Origin: Thiorhodovibrio litoralis
GTDB taxonomy: Bacteria > Pseudomonadota > Gammaproteobacteria > Chromatiales > Chromatiaceae
Length of the DNA: 64,000 nt
Direction of reading: 5' to 3'
Assembly: GCF_033954455.1 (NCBI RefSeq)
Contig: NZ_CP121473.1
Coordinates: 3,396,501 to 3,460,500 of the forward strand
Shown here piece after piece: positions 28,901-38,521 of this stretch. The notes beneath the pieces are model-generated. The model made no database searches. It was not told the origin of the DNA and saw nothing but the letters and a program-made list of their open reading frames with translations. The translations under genes were made by a program, and so were the position numbers. Every line of letters starts with the position of its first letter. Position 1 is the first letter of the stretch.

Positions 28901-31504
28901 ATGAACAGCAGCGCCGAGCTTCGCCAAGCATTTCTCGACTACTTCGCCCAGCACGAACATACCTCGGTGCCCAGCAGCCCGTTGGTGCCCGGTAACGACC
29001 CAACCTTGCTGTTCACCAACGCTGGCATGGTGCAGTTTAAGGACACCTTTCTCGGTCGCGAAAAACGCCCCTACAGCCGCGCCGCCAGCTCGCAGCTGTG
29101 CGTGCGTGCCGGCGGCAAGCACAACGACCTGGAAAACGTCGGCTACACCGCCCGACACCACACCTTCTTTGAGATGCTAGGCAACTTTAGCTTCGGCGAC
29201 TACTTCAAGCGCGAAGCCATCAATTACGCCTGGGACTTTTTAACCAAGGTGCTGCACCTGCCGCCCGAGCGCCTTTGGGTTACGGTCTTTACCGAAGACG
29301 ATGAAGCCGCCGACATCTGGCTGAAAGAGTTGAAGGTCGACCCAACCCGATTCTCCCGCTGCGGAGAGAAGGACAACTTCTGGTCCATGGGCGACACCGG
29401 CCCCTGCGGCCCCTGCTCGGAAATCTTCTACGACCACGGCCCCGAGATCCCCGGCGGCCCGCCCGGAACGGCTGACGCCGACGGCGACCGCTATGTGGAG
29501 ATCTGGAACCTGGTGTTCATGCAGTTCGACCGCGACGCCAGCGGCACGCTCACCCCGCTGCCACATCCCTCGGTCGACACCGGCATGGGCCTGGAACGCT
29601 TGGCCGCGGTGGCGCAAGGCGTGCATAGCAACTATGACATCGACCTGTTCCGCAAACTGATCCGCGCCGCCGCCGAGGTCACCGGCTGTCAGGATCACAG
29701 CAGCAAATCCCTGCGAGTGATTGCTGACCATATCCGCTCCGCCGCCTTCTTAATCATCGACGGCGTCACCCCCGGCAACGAGGGACGCGGCTATGTGCAG
29801 CGGCGCATCATTCGCCGCGCCATTCGCCACGGTTATCAACTCGGCCAGCGCGAGCCTTTCTTCCATCGCCTGGTCGCACACCTGGTGGCCGAGATGGGCG
29901 AGGCCTATCCCGAGCTGGCCAAGAAGCAGGCCACCATTGAGCGCGTTCTGCGGACTGAAGAGGAACGCTTCGCCGATACGCTCGAGCTTGGCCTGCGCCT
30001 GTTCGAGGATCTGGCCACCCAGGCCCGCGATGGCCAAATTCCCGGCGAGGCCGTGTTCAAGCTCTATGACACCTACGGATTTCCGGCCGATCTCACTGCC
30101 GATCTGGCGCGTGAGCGCGGGCTGAGCCTGGACATGGCCGCATTCGAGGCCGAGATGGCGCAGCAAAAAGCGCGCGCGCGCGCGGCCAGTCAATTCGGCG
30201 GCGGCGCTTTTGCTCAGATCGAGCTTGAGGGCAAGACGGACTTCACCGGCTACGAGGGCATTGATGACCAGGGCACCCTGGTTGCGCTCTATCGCGACGG
30301 CGAAGAGCGCGACAGCCTGGGCGAAGGCGAAAGCGGCCTGCTGATTCTGGACGTCACGCCCTTCTATGCCGAGTCCGGCGGCCAAGTGGGCGACACCGGC
30401 GTAATCGAGACCGAGAACGCCCGCTTTGAGGTACTCGACACCCAGAAGCACGGCGATGGCGTCATTGGTCATCACGGCCGGGTGGTCAGCGGCGAGCTAC
30501 AAGTGGGCGACCAGGTCAGCGCCCTAGTCGATGGCGAGCGCCGCAGCGCCACCGCCCTGCATCACTCCGCCACCCATCTGCTGCATGCGGCCCTGCGCAC
30601 AGTCCTCGGCGATCACGTCCAGCAACGCGGCTCCCAGGTCGGCTCCGAGCGGCTGCGCTTCGACTTCTCCCACTTCGAGCCGGTCACGCGCGAGCAGCTG
30701 CGTGCCATCGAGCATCTGGTCAATCGCGAGATCCGCAACAACCACATGGTCGAGACCCGCATCATGGAGATCGAAGACGCCAAGCGCTCCGGCGCCGTGG
30801 CCTTGTTCGGCGAGAAATACGGCGATCAGGTGCGGGTGCTGCGCATGGGGGATTTCTCGGTTGAACTCTGTGGTGGCACCCATGTGCGCGCAGTCGGCGA
30901 CATCGGGCTCTTTAAAATCCTTTCCGAGACCGGCATTTCCTCCGGCGTGCGCCGCATTGAGGCGGTCGCCGGCGAGCAAGCCCTGCGCTGGGTTGAGGAC
31001 GAAGAAAGCCGTCTGCAACGCATCGCCGAGTTGGTCAAAGGCTCGCCCGCCGATGTGGATGAAAAAGTCAGCCAGCTCGCCGAGCGCGCGCGCCGACTGG
31101 AGAAAGAGCTCGAACAACTCAAGGGCAAGCTCGCCAGCGCCGCCGGCTCCGAGCTGGCGGATCAGGCCATCGACATCAACGGGGTCAAGGTACTGGCCGC
31201 CAAGCTTGATGGAGTCGACCCCAAATCCCTGCGCGACACGCTCGATCAGCTCAAGAACAAGCTCGGCTCTGGCGTGCTGGTACTGGCGACTGAAAACGCC
31301 GGCAAAGCGAGCTTGATCGTCGGCGTCACCAAAGACCTGACCGACCGCTTCAAAGCCGGCGACCTCATTAAAGTGGTCGCCGCCGCTGTTGACGGTAAAG
31401 GCGGCGGCCGCCCCGACATGGCCCAGGCCGGCGGCAACAACCCCGCTGCCATCCCGGCATCCCTAGCGCTGGTTGAGCCCTGGGTGCGCGAACGCGTCCA
31501 CTAG
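28901..31504 (+). CDS. alaS: Alanine-tRNA ligase
   Basis: The start at 28901 ([23 protein letters not shown]) is chosen by family alignment; the open frame begins at 28823 inside recX. The 867-residue protein has the class II catalytic core ([49 protein letters not shown]). It also has the editing domain ([13 protein letters not shown] and [13 protein letters not shown] zinc site) and the C-Ala coiled coil. It charges tRNA-Ala and clears Ser/Gly mischarging. No SD is obvious before the ATG. The gene is followed by lysC. Confidence 0.97.
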   Translation: MNSSAELRQAFLDYFAQHEHTSVPSSPLVPGNDPTLLFTNAGMVQFKDTFLGREKRPYSRAASSQLCVRAGGKHNDLENVGYTARHHTFFEMLGNFSFGDYFKREAINYAWDFLTKVLHLPPERLWVTVFTEDDEAADIWLKELKVDPTRFSRCGEKDNFWSMGDTGPCGPCSEIFYDHGPEIPGGPPGTADADGDRYVEIWNLVFMQFDRDASGTLTPLPHPSVDTGMGLERLAAVAQGVHSNYDIDLFRKLIRAAAEVTGCQDHSSKSLRVIADHIRSAAFLIIDGVTPGNEGRGYVQRRIIRRAIRHGYQLGQREPFFHRLVAHLVAEMGEAYPELAKKQATIERVLRTEEERFADTLELGLRLFEDLATQARDGQIPGEAVFKLYDTYGFPADLTADLARERGLSLDMAAFEAEMAQQKARARAASQFGGGAFAQIELEGKTDFTGYEGIDDQGTLVALYRDGEERDSLGEGESGLLILDVTPFYAESGGQVGDTGVIETENARFEVLDTQKHGDGVIGHHGRVVSGELQVGDQVSALVDGERRSATALHHSATHLLHAALRTVLGDHVQQRGSQVGSERLRFDFSHFEPVTREQLRAIEHLVNREIRNNHMVETRIMEIEDAKRSGAVALFGEKYGDQVRVLRMGDFSVELCGGTHVRAVGDIGLFKILSETGISSGVRRIEAVAGEQALRWVEDEESRLQRIAELVKGSPADVDEKVSQLAERARRLEKELEQLKGKLASAAGSELADQAIDINGVKVLAAKLDGVDPKSLRDTLDQLKNKLGSGVLVLATENAGKASLIVGVTKDLTDRFKAGDLIKVVAAAVDGKGGGRPDMAQAGGNNPAAIPASLALVEPWVRERVH

Positions 31505-31551
31505 CCACTTGCCAATAGCCCATTAGCCACTAACGACTAACCACTTCTTCA

Positions 31552-32790
31552 ATGTCACTGATCGTTCAAAAATACGGCGGCACCTCGGTCGGCAGTATCG
31601 AGCGCATCCAGCATGTCGCCTCCCGCGTCAAACAAGCCACGGACCAGGGGCATAGCCTGGTCGTGGTGGTCTCCGCCATGTCTGGCGAGACCGACCGCCT
31701 GCTCGGACTGGCTAAAGCCATCCAGGCCATCCCCGCCCCGCGCGAACTCGACGTGCTGCTGTCCACCGGTGAGCAGGTCACCATCGCCCTGCTCAGCATG
31801 GCGCTGGAGGCCATCGGCTGCCCGGCGCGCTCCTACACCGGCGCCCAGGTGCACATGCTCACCGACAGCGCGCATAACAAAGCCCGCATTCGCGACATCG
31901 ACGCCGCCCGGGTGCGCGCCGATCTCGATGCCGGGCGTGTGGTGGTGGTCGCCGGCTTTCAAGGCGTTGACGAACAGGGCGATATCACCACCCTCGGGCG
32001 CGGCGGCTCGGATACCTCGGCGGTGGCCATGGCTGCCGCGCTCAAGGCCGACGAGTGCCAAATTTATACCGATGTCGATGGGGTCTACACCACTGACCCA
32101 CGCATCGAACCCCATGCGCGCAAGCTCGAGCGCATCACCTTCGAGGAAATGCTTGAAATGGCCAGCCTCGGCTCCAAGGTGTTGCAAATTCGCGCGGTCG
32201 AGTTTGCCGGAAAATACCGCGTGCCCCTGCGTGTGCTCTCAAGCTTTACCGAAGGCGCAGGCACCCTGATCACTTTCGAGGACGACACTGTGGAAGACGC
32301 CCAGATCGCCGGCATTGCCTTCGCCCGCGACGAAGCCAAACTCACCATTCTTGGCGTGCCGGATCAACCCGGCATCGCCCATCGCATTCTCGGCCCCGTC
32401 TCAAACGCCAACATCGAAGTCGATATGATCGTGCAGAACGTCGCCGCCGATCAGCGCACGACCGACTTCACCTTCACCGTGCACCGCAACGACTACGACA
32501 AGGCCATGGCCATTCTGCGCGAGACCTGCGCCGGCCTGAACGCCCGCGAGGTACTTGGCGACCCGGCCATCGTCAAAATCTCGCTGGTGGGCGTGGGCAT
32601 GCGCTCCCATGCCGGCATCGCCAGTCGCATGTTCGAGGCACTGGCGGTCGAGGGTATCAACATCCGCATGATCTCAACCTCCGAGATCAAAATCTCCGTG
32701 GTGGTCGACGAGAAATACCTCGAACTCGGCGTGCGTTCGCTGCATAAGGCCTTTGGGCTTGATCAGGTCGTTGGTGCCGCGGCGGCCTGA
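31552..32790 (+). CDS. lysC: Aspartate kinase
   Basis: This 412-residue aspartokinase starts MSLIVQKYGGTSVGSIERIQ. It includes the nucleotide-binding TLGRGGSDTSAVAMAAAL and the substrate loop YTDVDGVYTTDPRI. Two C-terminal ACT domains (LTILGVPDQPGIAHRILGPV; KISLVGVGMRSHAGIASRMFEAL) give feedback control by lysine and/or threonine. It phosphorylates aspartate at the entry to lysine, threonine and methionine synthesis. It lies 47 bases after alaS in the same direction. Confidence 0.97.
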   Translation: MSLIVQKYGGTSVGSIERIQHVASRVKQATDQGHSLVVVVSAMSGETDRLLGLAKAIQAIPAPRELDVLLSTGEQVTIALLSMALEAIGCPARSYTGAQVHMLTDSAHNKARIRDIDAARVRADLDAGRVVVVAGFQGVDEQGDITTLGRGGSDTSAVAMAAALKADECQIYTDVDGVYTTDPRIEPHARKLERITFEEMLEMASLGSKVLQIRAVEFAGKYRVPLRVLSSFTEGAGTLITFEDDTVEDAQIAGIAFARDEAKLTILGVPDQPGIAHRILGPVSNANIEVDMIVQNVAADQRTTDFTFTVHRNDYDKAMAILRETCAGLNAREVLGDPAIVKISLVGVGMRSHAGIASRMFEALAVEGINIRMISTSEIKISVVVDEKYLELGVRSLHKAFGLDQVVGAAAA

Positions 32791-33075
32791 CGCGCGGGCA
32801 AAGACCAGCATCGCATACCGCCAAAGCGACCCGGAATATCACAAGAAGAATCAGCCTGCCTATGGCCAGCGAAGTCCAAAATTTGCGGTTTTGAGCTATT
32901 ACATTTCTGTAACAATTGATACACTCGTTATGGCGGAACATTGATCGCCATCCGCAAGGTCACGCGACCCCATCTCCACGCACGACGTTGCCGAATATTT
33001 GCGACCAGCGTTGGGCTCGGACTCTGGAAGACAGGGATCGCAATGCATTAAAAGGAATAACAGGGAGATACGAAA

Positions 33076-33318
33076 ATGCTAATATTGACCCGCCGGGTCG
33101 GGGAAACGCTCATGATCGGGGACGAGGTAACAGTCACCGTGCTGGGAGTAAAGGGCAATCAAGTTCGCATCGGTGTCAACGCCCCCCGGGATGTCGCCGT
33201 GCATCGTGAGGAAATCTACGAGCGTATCAAGCGGGAACAGCCACCCCCGCCCGACGCAGGCCTAGGCGCCGAGCCATCCGACCTCTTACCTGACACCCAA
33301 CATAGCAACGAAGGCTAA
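33076..33318 (+). CDS. csrA: Carbon storage regulator CsrA
   Basis: The first 60 residues ([20 protein letters not shown], then [30 protein letters not shown]) are classical CsrA, including the RNA-binding R44-equivalent in [15 protein letters not shown]. The 80-residue length comes from a Pro/Glu-rich tail beyond the usual 61 residues. It binds GGA motifs in mRNA leaders to control translation. GGGAG precedes the ATG. The position between alaS/lysC and tRNA-Ser is conserved across gammaproteobacteria. Confidence 0.97.
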   Translation: MLILTRRVGETLMIGDEVTVTVLGVKGNQVRIGVNAPRDVAVHREEIYERIKREQPPPPDAGLGAEPSDLLPDTQHSNEG

Positions 33319-33408
33319 AAGCGGCTCCGGGCGCCCTCTTCCACCAGCGCGCCAACGAGAAAAGCTCGCCACAAAGCGCCTGGTCTTTGCTACAATTGCG
33401 CCCACCCC

Positions 33409-33499
33409 GGAGAGATGGCCGAGTGGCTGAAGGCGCTCCCCTGCTAAGGGAGTATGGGTTAACAGCCCATCGAGGGTTCGAATCCCTCTCTCTCCGCCA
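33409..33499 (+). tRNA. tRNA-Ser (GCT anticodon)
   Basis: The acceptor strand GGAGAGA pairs with TCTCTCC. The anticodon loop CTGCTAA within the CTCCC/GGGAG stem gives anticodon GCT. A long variable arm (TATGGGTTAACAGCCCATCG region) and GGTTCGAATCC T-arm are present. The discriminator is G, and CCA is encoded. It reads AGC and AGU codons. A conjugative-element remnant starts just downstream, so the 3' end may have served as an attachment site. Confidence 0.97.
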
Positions 33500-33512
33500 G
33501 CACACAAAAAAA

Positions 33513-33547
33513 AGCCCACTAGAACAAGCGTCTAGCGGGCTTTTTTC
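33513..33547 (+). terminator. Rho-independent terminator after tRNA-Ser
   Basis: AGCCC-A-CTAGA and TCTAG-C-GGGCT form an 11-position stem with one A/C mismatch around a short loop. The stem is preceded by a run of A and followed by TTTTTTC, so it could act in both directions. Confidence 0.88.
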
Positions 33548-33622
33548 TTCTTTCTGTAGCCCAAGGCGCGGACTACATTGTACGTCGTTTGTGACAGAAA
33601 ATCGGGTTTTCGCGTTTCTCGG

Positions 33623-33704
33623 TGTCCCGGATTTGTCCCGGCGTCTAGGTGCGTCCCATGCGGGCTAGCGGCGTACGCCTGCGTTTTGTCCCGAAAATGT
33701 CCCG
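33623..33704 (+). repeat. Four TGTCCCG repeats in two 11-bp-spaced pairs
   Basis: TGTCCCG occurs at 33623, 33634, 33687 and 33698, that is, two pairs with the same 11-base spacing, one helical turn. They lie between the tRNA-Ser terminator and the first gene of the conjugative remnant. This could be an arm-type integrase or excisionase binding array left from attL, or simple sequence drift. No integrase gene remains beside it. Confidence 0.45.
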
Positions 33705-33745
33705 CGGCGCTCCAGACGCTGCTGTAACGCGTGCGTCACCCTCTC

Positions 33746-34246
33746 CTAATCTTCACTGCTGCTGATGCTGCGCGCCTTTTCCACCAGATCCTGTCCAAGA
33801 TGCCGCTCGGCGAGCATTATCAGATGAGTCCGCTGGCGGCGATCTAAGCTGCTCCAACCCTCGGCTGGCACGAATCCGGCGAGCGCATCGCTAGGCACCT
33901 GATGCCACGCGGCGTCGAGCTGAGCATCCAGCTTGTCCTTTGCCGGCGTGAAATAATCCTCGACTGATAGCGTCCCCGCGAGCATCAGCATCTCGGCGGT
34001 AGAGCGCTCGATCAACTCTGCCGCTCGTCGCAAAATGTCCAGCGACAACCCGTCGATAGGTCGCCGCCCGAGGATCAGCGCACTCAGATAGGACGGAGCG
34101 ATCCCGAGCTTCTTGCAAATTTCCGCGCGCCCGAGCCCCTGACTCTGGCCGGCATCCATGATGAGCCGCAGCAGCGGCGGTAGCTTGTGGATTGGCAAAT
34201 TGTGGTCAATCTGCCGCTTTTTTCGGGTCATCGGTCTTACTCGCAT
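33746..34246 (-). CDS. XRE-type helix-turn-helix protein
   Basis: I set the start at 34246 (MRVRPMTRKKRQIDHN) because GAAGGAA lies just upstream; the ORF extends to 34420 in non-coding-like sequence. The 166-residue protein has an HTH at residues 30-75: GLGRAEICKKLGIAPSYLSALILGRRPIDGLSLDILRRAAELI. A helical C-terminus ends in Ser/Glu. It is probably a regulator belonging to the conjugative element. It is last in the minus-strand series after the truncated traC. Confidence 0.75.
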   Translation of the reverse strand: MRVRPMTRKKRQIDHNLPIHKLPPLLRLIMDAGQSQGLGRAEICKKLGIAPSYLSALILGRRPIDGLSLDILRRAAELIERSTAEMLMLAGTLSVEDYFTPAKDKLDAQLDAAWHQVPSDALAGFVPAEGWSSLDRRQRTHLIMLAERHLGQDLVEKARSISSSED

Positions 34247-34355
34247 TTCCTTCTTCCCTTTTCGTCTCCATCCGTTTCGGATTTCAACAGCCCGCAGTGG
34301 TGGCTGCTGCCGTCTTATCTCAGCGCAGCGAGTTACCTCGATCGCATCCCTTTCG

Positions 34356-36251
34356 TCAGGCATGCCTGCCCGGGCTAGCAGGCCAGTTTGGTCGTGCAGT
34401 TTCCAAAACCGAACGCACATGACCGCGCGTACTGAGATAGGTAAGCGAGCATTTTCTGCTCGTGACGCACGGCGTCACTGATTGGTCTCTCAGTATCAGT
34501 AGGTGACGCGCGCGCATGCATTGCTGGCGGCCGATGTCCTGCACCCGGGGGTCGTCTTCCTGCAGCAAGGCCTCAGCAATGGCATCCACCGTCATCTTCT
34601 GACCCAGGGCATCCCAGACCTGCTTGAGTACCCGTTTCAATCCAGCGGTGCGATAGTCGCCCAGCGGCTCGGTCGGTGCCGCCATGGCGGTGATGATCGC
34701 CAGCACCACATCGGCTTCTTCCTCCCAGCGCTGCACTAGCTCGAAGGGATTGATGCAGATGTCTGATGCGGCATTGAAGGCGATGAACTGTCCGCCCAGC
34801 GCCTCGCAGAGTTTCTGATAACTGCGCCCGACATCGACAATCCAGCAGCGCGCCCCGGCGCTGAGGGAAGAGGCAATCAGCTCATTGGTGAAAAAGCTCT
34901 TCCCTGCTCCGGAACTGGCCGCCACCACCGCGTTGTAGTTGCTGGTGGAATCAAACAGCGACAGCCCCATCAGCTGTCCGCTGCGCGAGAGCAGATTGAC
35001 GACGGGAGTTGGCGTGCCTTTCCAGTCACCAAAGACCGGCAACAGAGTCACCGCATGGCGTGCCGCCAGGGTGCGGTAGCGCATCATGTCGCGGATCGCC
35101 CGGCGGTCCATGCCAAAGGGCAAGGCCTGCAGGAATAAGGGCAGCACGAAGTAGCGATCGCGCATCAGCTGAAAGCCAAGCTCGCGCCAATAGGTAATCG
35201 CATTGGAAGCGACCGCCGCCGCCTCGGCCGGAGAGGAAAACAGCACCAGGCTCAGATAACACTGCACCGGGCGGTCGCCCTGGTCCAGGGCGGCAAAGAG
35301 CGCATCGAACCCCTGCTTGCGCGAGACCAGCTCGGGCATGAACTTCGCCAGCGGGCCATAGGCGGTATTGGTCGCCCACTGGCGCTGGCCTTTCATGCGC
35401 GCGCGCAGGCGTTCCTGGTCGGGGAAATACAGATTCAGCGTGACCAGGGCGTTGTGGCGAATGCCCCGGGTGCCGGATAAGGGATCACCCAGATAGCGCG
35501 CCGCCAGGCCGAAGTGGACCTGGTCCGGGTAGCGCTTACAGGAGAGCACCTGCACGCGAGTCTCCCCGAGAGTCAGTCCATCGGCGTCGACCTCCAGGGC
35601 ATGGTCGTAATCGAGCAATTGCTCGCGCAGGATGCGAGTCGGGTCGCACTCGGGGGCGATGCGATGGCGCCAGGAGGCTTCCTCGCCCCAGTTGAGCAAG
35701 GTTCCGAGCAAGCGAACATAGTCCTCCGCAGTCAGCGGCTGCGGATGCAGCCCGGCAGTGCTGAGCATCTGCTCGGTCTCGGCGCGATGCTCGTTGGTAT
35801 GGGCGATCTCGGCCGCGTTGGGCAGCATGGCGGCGATGGGCACTTTCACCCCGACGAAGACGCGCAGATCGCGCACCCGCACCTCGGTGCCGGGGATGAT
35901 GGGGTCGGTCACGCCGCTGCGCAGAAACTGCGCACGCTCCTGGGTGGCTTCGCGCAGGACGCCAGGGTCCAGATCCAGGCGCAGTCCGAGCATGACAGCC
36001 AAGGAGTGGTCGATGTCCGGGGTCGACCAGAGGGCGACCTGCATCTGGGTGCCGGCAGGCCAGTCCTGGTTGAGCAGGACTGAGAGACGCTCGGCATAAG
36101 AGGCATCGGCACCGGCCAGCGGAGTACAGAGAAATCCGTACCCCAGCGTCTGGTCGTCGTGCTGGAACAGATTGCAATCGGGGGCGAAGGCGAGCGGGCT
36201 GAATAGGTTCGCCGCGCGCTCGCCCTGAAACTGACGGGCGGGATGGGTCAT
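34356..36251 (-). pseudogene. TraC-like conjugative ATPase, C-terminally truncated
   Basis: From ATG 36251 (MTHPARQFQGERAANLF) the protein matches F-type TraC/VirB4 ATPases: SPDIDHSL-like central region, LLNWGEEASW, then NYNAVVAASSGAGKSFFTNELI with Walker A GASGAGKS-type SSGAGKSFF. After DPRVQDIGRQQ (about base 34521) the family similarity ends. A 54-residue unrelated tail runs to the stop at 34356. About 200 C-terminal residues, including Walker B and the motor sensor region, are missing. It should be unable to power a type IV secretion system. Confidence 0.8.
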
Positions 36252-36439
36252 GGCTGGTCGGGGGTCTCTTGCTGGGGCTGATCGGTCAATTGAATCCGCG
36301 GCGGCTCCGCGCTCAGCAGCCAGGCGCGACCGCGGGTGATCAACTGCCGGGCGCGGGCGGGCTTGCAGGGCGCGAGAAAGCGGCCGTCGGCATCGAGGAC
36401 GGCCACGGCGGACGGCTGGGATTTGAAACGTCGTCGCAT
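36248..36439 (-). CDS. Small RRXRR-like protein in the transfer operon
   Basis: The 63-residue product begins MRRRFKSQPSAVAVLDADGRFLAPCKPARARQLITRGRAWLL. That is very close to the RRXRR domain found at the N-terminus of some HNH endonucleases (VLD..G..L.P..PARAR.LL..G.A). The rest is a short Pro/Gln tail with no HNH motif. It overlaps the traC start by four bases, so it is translationally coupled. It may be a nucleic-acid-binding accessory factor; the function is unknown. Confidence 0.65.
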   Translation of the reverse strand: MRRRFKSQPSAVAVLDADGRFLAPCKPARARQLITRGRAWLLSAEPPRIQLTDQPQQETPDQP

Positions 36440-36576
36440 GGTGGGTGTGCCTGGGTGGAATGGGTTGGAAGTTCCTTAAGAGGCGGTTTCCCGCCCAGGC
36501 TCGGCACGTCGTGCGGGACAAGGGTCTGATCGCAGATTGGATCCCGTCAGGCGGCCGGTCAGTCAGCAAGGGAGGC

Positions 36577-36915
36577 TCAGAGAATCTGCAGGGTGGCGGA
36601 AACCACCGCATCGACGATGTCGGGGGCCATGAACAGGCCCAGCCCGGCGGCGATGCCGATGGCGAAAGACATAATCGACTGGCGCGCCACGCCAGCGATC
36701 AGCCCGACGATGATGAAGGACACCGCGATGATCCGGCCGAGCAGACCGGTCATCCAGCCGATCAGCATGTCGTAGGTGGCCTGGAACTCGGTGCCGCCGG
36801 CGCCGGCCAGCGCGGTGTCCGGTAACAAGAGCACCAGCAGCGGCGTGCCGATCAGGGCGGCATGCAGCAGTGGGCTCGAAGACAGGGGTTGGGTTTGGGT
36901 TGGGACACGGATCAT
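36577..36915 (-). CDS. Conjugative pilin-like protein (TraA/VirB2 type)
   Basis: The start at 36915 has AAGGAG seven bases upstream. The 112 residues include a long signal-like N-terminus ending LLPDTALAGAGG, a short hydrophilic linker, and two hydrophobic helices (GLLGRIIAVSFIIVGLIAGVA and SFAIGIAAGLGLFMAPDIVDAVV). This is the pattern of processed conjugative pilins. It would be cleaved and assembled into a pilus by a type IV system whose other genes are partly missing here. Confidence 0.78.
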   Translation of the reverse strand: MIRVPTQTQPLSSSPLLHAALIGTPLLVLLLPDTALAGAGGTEFQATYDMLIGWMTGLLGRIIAVSFIIVGLIAGVARQSIMSFAIGIAAGLGLFMAPDIVDAVVSATLQIL

Positions 36916-36958
36916 GTGTGACTCCTTCTTGGTTAGGTTGAGGGGTGGAGGGGTTGGG

Positions 36959-37423
36959 TCAGGGTTTGCGCGAGGGCTCGGGACTCGAAACCTGGCGCGG
37001 TTCAAGTTGCAGGGGTGTCAGGACGGTGCTTGTCGCTGTCCCGGTGGCCGAGGCCAAATGCCAGCGGCGCGGGACCACTTCGGTGAAGACGTGGCTGGCG
37101 CCATGCAGATTGCCCGCGCTGTCTTCCCAGGGCGAGATCCAGATGCGCAGGACTTGCGCTGGGGTGCGGCTCGGGGTTGGGTTGGTTTGCGCGGCGGAGG
37201 TGGGGGCAGCCTTTTCTTTGGATTCCTGATTCTTGGCGGATGGACGAGCCGCGCGATCTGAACCGGGGGTACTTGGGCTGGTTTCAATCACGCCTCCCTG
37301 ACCGGCGACGATCACCGGCGCAGCCGCATCGGACGGACGCGGCGAGGGCGTGATGCAGCCAGACAACGTCGCTGCGACGGCTACGGCCAAAACGGAATCA
37401 CGGGCTCGACGAACTCGGATCAT
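36959..37423 (-). CDS. TraV-like C-terminal lipoprotein
   Basis: The 154-residue protein has its own lipoprotein signal, AVAVAATLSGCITPSP. Its C-terminal part (RTPAQVLRIWISPWEDSAGNLHGASHVFTEVVPRRW) matches the C-terminal domain of TraV, the outer-membrane lipoprotein of F-type transfer systems. The middle is Pro/Ser/Ala-rich and disordered. Its ATG overlaps the stop of the upstream lipoprotein gene by four bases. The N-terminal TraV features are in that neighbour. Confidence 0.7.
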   Translation of the reverse strand: MIRVRRARDSVLAVAVAATLSGCITPSPRPSDAAAPVIVAGQGGVIETSPSTPGSDRAARPSAKNQESKEKAAPTSAAQTNPTPSRTPAQVLRIWISPWEDSAGNLHGASHVFTEVVPRRWHLASATGTATSTVLTPLQLEPRQVSSPEPSRKP

Positions 37424-37629
37424 TGGGATTTCTCCTGTTGCAAGCGGCGCTCGGCCGGTGGTGGGCCATCGCCGTCGGTCAGGGCATAGATGTCGGCGGT
37501 GGACAGACACAAGGGACGGCTCGGCAAACCCTCGCAGGCATACTCTTTGGTGCCGAGACCGCCGGCGCAACCGGTAAGCCCGAGGGGCAGGACGAGCAAG
37601 AAGACCGGAACAACGGCACGGCGCGTCAT
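37420..37629 (-). CDS. TraV-like N-terminal lipoprotein
   Basis: The 69-residue product starts MTRRAVVPVFLLVLPLGLTGCAGG with lipobox LTGC. It carries the YACEGLPSRPLCLSTADIYALT segment that resembles the Cys-x-Gly-x-Pro ... Cys motif at the beginning of TraV. It overlaps both neighbours by four bases (dsbC-like upstream, TraV-C-like downstream). TraV thus appears to be encoded as two consecutive lipoproteins. Confidence 0.65.
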   Translation of the reverse strand: MTRRAVVPVFLLVLPLGLTGCAGGLGTKEYACEGLPSRPLCLSTADIYALTDGDGPPPAERRLQQEKSQ

Positions 37630-38348
37630 GGCTGCTCTCCCGCCAGCCAGGCACTCAGCTCGTCGGGGATGCCGCGCTGGATGCGGCCATCCGGCGCGAT
37701 CAGCGTTGGTGCGGAATCGATCCCCAGCAGGCGCGCGGTGATGAGCGCCCGGATCAGGGGCTGGGTGTCGCAGTCGGCTCGGGGTGGGAGCAGCTCGGAC
37801 CAGGACTGGTCCAACAGCGCGGATCGGGCCGCTTCGGGCGATGGCGCGCAGAGCAGGCTGCGGGTCGCTTGGGCCGACTCAGCACCGCCGAGCGGCAGTG
37901 GGATGACATGGACGGAGTGCTCGGTTTGCACGAGACGGTCGAGCAGTTCCTGGCAAGCGGGACAAAGTGGATCGATGAACACCCAAGCTGGGTTTGTCCC
38001 AGACCGCGCCGCGCCAATCAGGATCGCGCCGAGGTCTTTGGGATTCAGGCCAAGGCGTTTCAGGTCAACCCGCCCGACGAGTTTCTGGGCTTGAGCCACC
38101 GACTCCAGTCGCGCTCCATGCCACAAGTCCCAGGCATCGCCGGTGAAGGCATAGCGGCCGTTGGCGCTCAGGAAGGCGACGCGGTCTTGCAGTTGAAGCA
38201 TCTGCACGCCGCTGCCAGGGAGCTGAATGGATGCCTCCAGCGGCGCGGACAGATCGGAGAGGTCAGATGGCAGCGCAGGCGCGGCCAGCGCGGTCGGCCC
38301 GCTCAGGGCGAGGAGGAATGGAACACTGGATCGGTATGAAAGGGACAT
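37626..38348 (-). CDS. DsbC-like thiol-disulfide isomerase of the transfer operon
   Basis: This 240-residue protein has a signal peptide (SVPFLLALSGPTALAAP), an N-terminal dimerisation-like part and a thioredoxin fold containing WVFIDPLCPACQELLDRLV, so the active site is CPAC. A cis-Pro loop reads IDSAPTLIAPDGRI. DsbC-type proteins are a standard part of F- and SXT-like transfer operons and help fold Cys-rich pilus proteins such as TraV. It is first in the visible minus-strand transfer cluster. Confidence 0.82.
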   Translation of the reverse strand: MSLSYRSSVPFLLALSGPTALAAPALPSDLSDLSAPLEASIQLPGSGVQMLQLQDRVAFLSANGRYAFTGDAWDLWHGARLESVAQAQKLVGRVDLKRLGLNPKDLGAILIGAARSGTNPAWVFIDPLCPACQELLDRLVQTEHSVHVIPLPLGGAESAQATRSLLCAPSPEAARSALLDQSWSELLPPRADCDTQPLIRALITARLLGIDSAPTLIAPDGRIQRGIPDELSAWLAGEQP

Positions 38349-38521
38349 CGGACACCTGCATCAGTCGGGTTGCTGTGGAGACACAGCTTGCCCGTTTGCA
38401 GGCTTTCGAAGCGACAAGGAATGCTCGGTAGATCAGGTTTGATTCCAGTTTGCAAAAGCAGGAAAGGCGAACCTTGTCGATGTACCGGTCCGAAAGCCCC
38501 TGCGCCCGCATAGTGCGACTA

